Positions 62,100 through 64,000 of a stretch of 64,000 bases of DNA are shown in pieces; positions within the stretch are counted from its first letter, which is position 1, and every line of letters starts with the position of its first letter. The position numbers and the translations under genes are program-made. The notes beneath the pieces are model-generated. The model was not told where the DNA came from, made no database searches, and saw only the letters and a program-made list of their open reading frames with translations. This DNA is from Pseudomonas sp. PSE14 (GTDB taxonomy: Bacteria; Pseudomonadota; Gammaproteobacteria; Pseudomonadales; Pseudomonadaceae): contig NZ_CP115669.1 in the NCBI RefSeq assembly GCF_029203285.1, forward strand, positions 3,410,001-3,474,000, given 5' to 3'.

Positions 62100-63206
62100 T
62101 CAAGCCTCCTGGGCCGGGGTGAAGGGGACGAACTCGACGACCTCCAGATCGAAGCCGGACACGGCCTTGTAGGGCGCCGGGAAGCTCATCAGGCGCATCT
62201 GGTGCACGCCCAGGTCGCGCAGGATCTGCGCGCCGACGCCGAGTGTACGCTGAGGGAAGTTCGGCGCCTGCAGGCGCGGCCCGTGGGCCAGCTGGTCGAG
62301 GATGGCGGCGGCGCTTTCCTGCTGCGCCAGCAGGACCAGCACGCCGCTGCCTTCGGCGGCGATCCGCGCCAGGGAACGGTCCAGGCTCCATTGCTGCGGC
62401 CCGCGCGGCGGCTCGCCGGCCAGCAGGTCGCGGAAGGTTTCCACCGCCTGCACGCGCACCAGCACCGGCTGCGCCGGATTCACCTCGCCGCGCACCAGCG
62501 CCAGGTGCACCACATCCTTGAAGGCGTCGTGGTAGGCGCATACGCGGAACGGGCCATGGCGGGTGTCGATGCGGTATTCGCCGCTGCGGGCGATGGTGCC
62601 CTCGTGGAGAATGCGGTGGTGGATCAGCTCGGCGATGCCGCCGATGCGCAGGTCATGCTGCCGGGCAAAGGCGCGCAGGGTTTCGCCACGGGCGTTCTCG
62701 CCCTCCTCGTCGAGGATCCCGGCGAGCAGCGCCGCCGGTTGCAAGCCGGCCAGGCGGGCCAGGTCACAGGCCGCCTCGGCATGGCCAGCACGGCTCATCA
62801 CCCCACCGGGCAGCGCGCGCAACGGGAAGACGTGGCCAGGGCTGACCAGGTCCGCCGGGCCGCTGGCCGGGTCCACCGCGACCTGCACGGTGCGTGCGCG
62901 ATCGGCGGCGGAGATGCCGGTGGTGATGCCTTGCGTGGCCTCGATGGAGACCATGAACCCCTTGCCTTCGCCACGCGGGTTGTCGGTCATCGGCTTCAGA
63001 CCGAGTTCCTGGCAGCGCTCGTCGGTCAGCGCCAGGCAGATCAGCCCGCGCGCCTCGCGGGCGAAGAAGTTCAGCGCTGCGTCGTCGATGAACTCGGCGG
63101 CCTGCAGCAGCATGCCGTCGCCGCCATCATCCTCGCCGTCGACCAGCACGACCGGCTGGCCACGACGCAGGGCTTCGATCAGGTGCAGTGGACTGTCCAG
63201 CGTCAT
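62100..63206 (-). CDS. RibBA-like protein with degenerate catalytic sites
   Basis: ATG 63206 follows GAGGAG, giving 368 residues. The fold matches 3,4-dihydroxy-2-butanone-4-phosphate synthase (GITTGISAADRARTV, PGHVFPLR, AGHAEAACDLARLAG) with a GTP-cyclohydrolase-II-like C-terminus. The acidic loop that reads EDRENEGD in active RibB is EDDGGDGM here (residues 25-32), and the later catalytic Glu aligns with G163. The zinc cysteines of GTP cyclohydrolase II are absent. Riboflavin synthesis by either half is therefore doubtful. Its place between a flavoenzyme gene and a hydrolase gene suggests a repurposed role or a flavin- or sugar-phosphate-binding function. Confidence 0.85.
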   Translation of the reverse strand: MTLDSPLHLIEALRRGQPVVLVDGEDDGGDGMLLQAAEFIDDAALNFFAREARGLICLALTDERCQELGLKPMTDNPRGEGKGFMVSIEATQGITTGISAADRARTVQVAVDPASGPADLVSPGHVFPLRALPGGVMSRAGHAEAACDLARLAGLQPAALLAGILDEEGENARGETLRAFARQHDLRIGGIAELIHHRILHEGTIARSGEYRIDTRHGPFRVCAYHDAFKDVVHLALVRGEVNPAQPVLVRVQAVETFRDLLAGEPPRGPQQWSLDRSLARIAAEGSGVLVLLAQQESAAAILDQLAHGPRLQAPNFPQRTLGVGAQILRDLGVHQMRLMSFPAPYKAVSGFDLEVVEFVPFTPAQEA

Positions 63207-63216
63207 GTTCGTCTCC

Positions 63217-64000
63217 TCAGGCCAGGTTGCCGCGTAGCCAGGCCGCCGCTTCCGCAAGGTAGGCGGCGGCGCGCGGGGCAAAGGGCGCGAAGCTGGCGAA
63301 ACCGTGGATCATGCCCTCGGCGCGCACCAGGGCGACTTCGGCGCCAGCGGCGCGGGCGCGCTCGGCGAAGGCTTCGCCCTCGTCGCGCAGCGGGTCGTAT
63401 TCGGCGCTCATCAGCAGGGTCGGCGGCAGGCTGCCGAGATCGGCGGCGTGCAGCGGCGAGGCCAGGACGTCCAGCGGCGCGGGCCACTGGCCCAGGTACT
63501 GGCGCCAGAACCAATGCATCATCGAGGCTTCGAGGAAGTAACCTTTAGCGAATTCGCGGTAGGAGGCGCTGCCGCAGCTCTGGTCGGTCACCGGGTAGAA
63601 CAGGCACAGCGCGCTCGGGCGCGGCCCGCCGCGCTGGTTGAGCAGGCGCGCGGCGGCAATGGAGAGGTTGCCGCCGGCGCTGTCGCCGGCCAGGGCCAGG
63701 CGCGAGGCATCGACGCCCAGTTCGGCGGCGCGCTCCACCAGCTCGCAGGTGGCGCGGTAGCAGTCTTCCGCCGGCCCCGGGAAGCGGGTTTCCGGCGCCA
63801 GCCGGTAGCTCACCGAGGCGACCGCCGCGCCCGTGGCCAGGGCCAGGCGACGGCACAGGTCGTCATGGGTATCGATGGTGCCGGCGACGAAGCCACCGCC
63901 GTGGAAGAACACCAGCAGCGGCAGGCCGGCCTCGCCGCTCGGGCGGTACAGCCGCGCCGGCAGGTCATCGGCCAGGCGCAGTTCGCGCACGTCGGCCAGG
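63217..64000 (-). CDS. Alpha/beta hydrolase, HSL/acetyl-esterase family (N-terminus cut by window edge)
   Basis: About 260 C-terminal residues are visible. They include the oxyanion box FFHGGGFVAGT, the nucleophile elbow LAGDSAGGNLS, the catalytic Asp region SAEYDPLRDEGEAFAERAR and the His in EGMIHGFASF, all typical of hormone-sensitive-lipase-type esterases. Reading continues past 64000, so the start is outside; a GTG at 63990 is only internal. It leads the operon with the RibBA-like and old-yellow-enzyme genes (10-bp spacing). It would release an acyl group from, or open a lactone of, the pathway substrate. Confidence 0.88.
   Translation of the reverse strand, partial: LADVRELRLADDLPARLYRPSGEAGLPLLVFFHGGGFVAGTIDTHDDLCRRLALATGAAVASVSYRLAPETRFPGPAEDCYRATCELVERAAELGVDASRLALAGDSAGGNLSIAAARLLNQRGGPRPSALCLFYPVTDQSCGSASYREFAKGYFLEASMMHWFWRQYLGQWPAPLDVLASPLHAADLGSLPPTLLMSAEYDPLRDEGEAFAERARAAGAEVALVRAEGMIHGFASFAPFAPRAAAYLAEAAAWLRGNLA

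Noticed and set aside
1..64000. tRNA, rRNA, riboswitch or CRISPR array
   Set aside because: No cloverleaf-like tRNA ends, rRNA blocks, known riboswitch cores or direct-repeat arrays with unique spacers were recognised on either strand by eye; a covariance-model scan would be needed to exclude small ncRNAs.

Overview
The window is GC-rich, densely coded DNA with the gene families and codon habits of a Pseudomonas, most likely a soil or rhizosphere member of the P. aeruginosa group (citronellolis/nitroreducens-like). That placement is inferred from general protein similarity; there is no rRNA or core marker here to fix it. Almost everything is accessory metabolism: transporters, PLP and flavin enzymes and one-gene regulators. 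One AT-rich imported island sits near 31-34 kb. No tRNA, rRNA, CRISPR array or intact insertion sequence was found.

Left arm (1-24.6 kb). Bases 1-9075, all on the minus strand, encode a HAD hydrolase (cut by the edge), RidA, an aldehyde dehydrogenase, a homoserine dehydrogenase, an Lrp regulator, a threonine synthase paralogue, a LysR regulator, an amino-acid permease and a cystathionine gamma-synthase-type PLP enzyme. Together they would release homoserine from a gamma-substituted amino acid and oxidise it to aspartate. This is the layout expected for canavanine utilisation. From 9.4 to 16.9 kb two amino-acid ABC importers, one with its permease and ATPase fused, surround an SnaA/DszA-type monooxygenase, a 2-oxoglutarate oxygenase and a TIM-barrel isomerase. 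From 17.5 to 24.6 kb a LysR regulator faces a 2-ketoarginine-decarboxylase-like ThDP enzyme, followed by a polyamine-type ABC importer.

Middle (25-45 kb). An MFS exporter and a cysteine hydrolase are divergent from an HxlR repressor with two matching operators. Next comes a type I secretion pair (HlyD, HlyB) with an AT-rich RTX protein carrying a GH24 lysozyme domain and a small Cys-rich periplasmic protein. This looks like an exported muramidase with its immunity protein. After an IS110 remnant, bases 35.3-43.8 kb hold the most unusual block. It is a tight six-gene operon: an acidic EFE-repeat protein, a HEVGH metallopeptidase-like protein, an unknown 660-residue protein, an AONS-like PLP enzyme, a GIY-YIG protein and an amidohydrolase. 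A canonical -24/-12 promoter and two identical-type palindromes precede it, and a sigma-54 activator gene closes it on the opposite strand. I know of no described system with this composition.

Right arm (44-64 kb). An M14-type peptidase gene lies between two 156-bp repeats. It is followed by an RpiR-regulated operon (cysteine hydrolase, glutamine-synthetase-like ligase, N-formylglutamate amidohydrolase-like enzyme, APC permease) and by an Lrp regulator with ornithine cyclodeaminase. The last 11 kb look like uptake and catabolism of a hydrophobic, possibly steroid-like or terpenoid, compound: SDR, ketosteroid-dehydrogenase-like flavoprotein, DUF1302 and DUF1329 envelope proteins, old yellow enzyme, a degenerate RibBA-like protein and an alpha/beta hydrolase. 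A tyrosine-phosphatase/autotransporter fusion is embedded among them.
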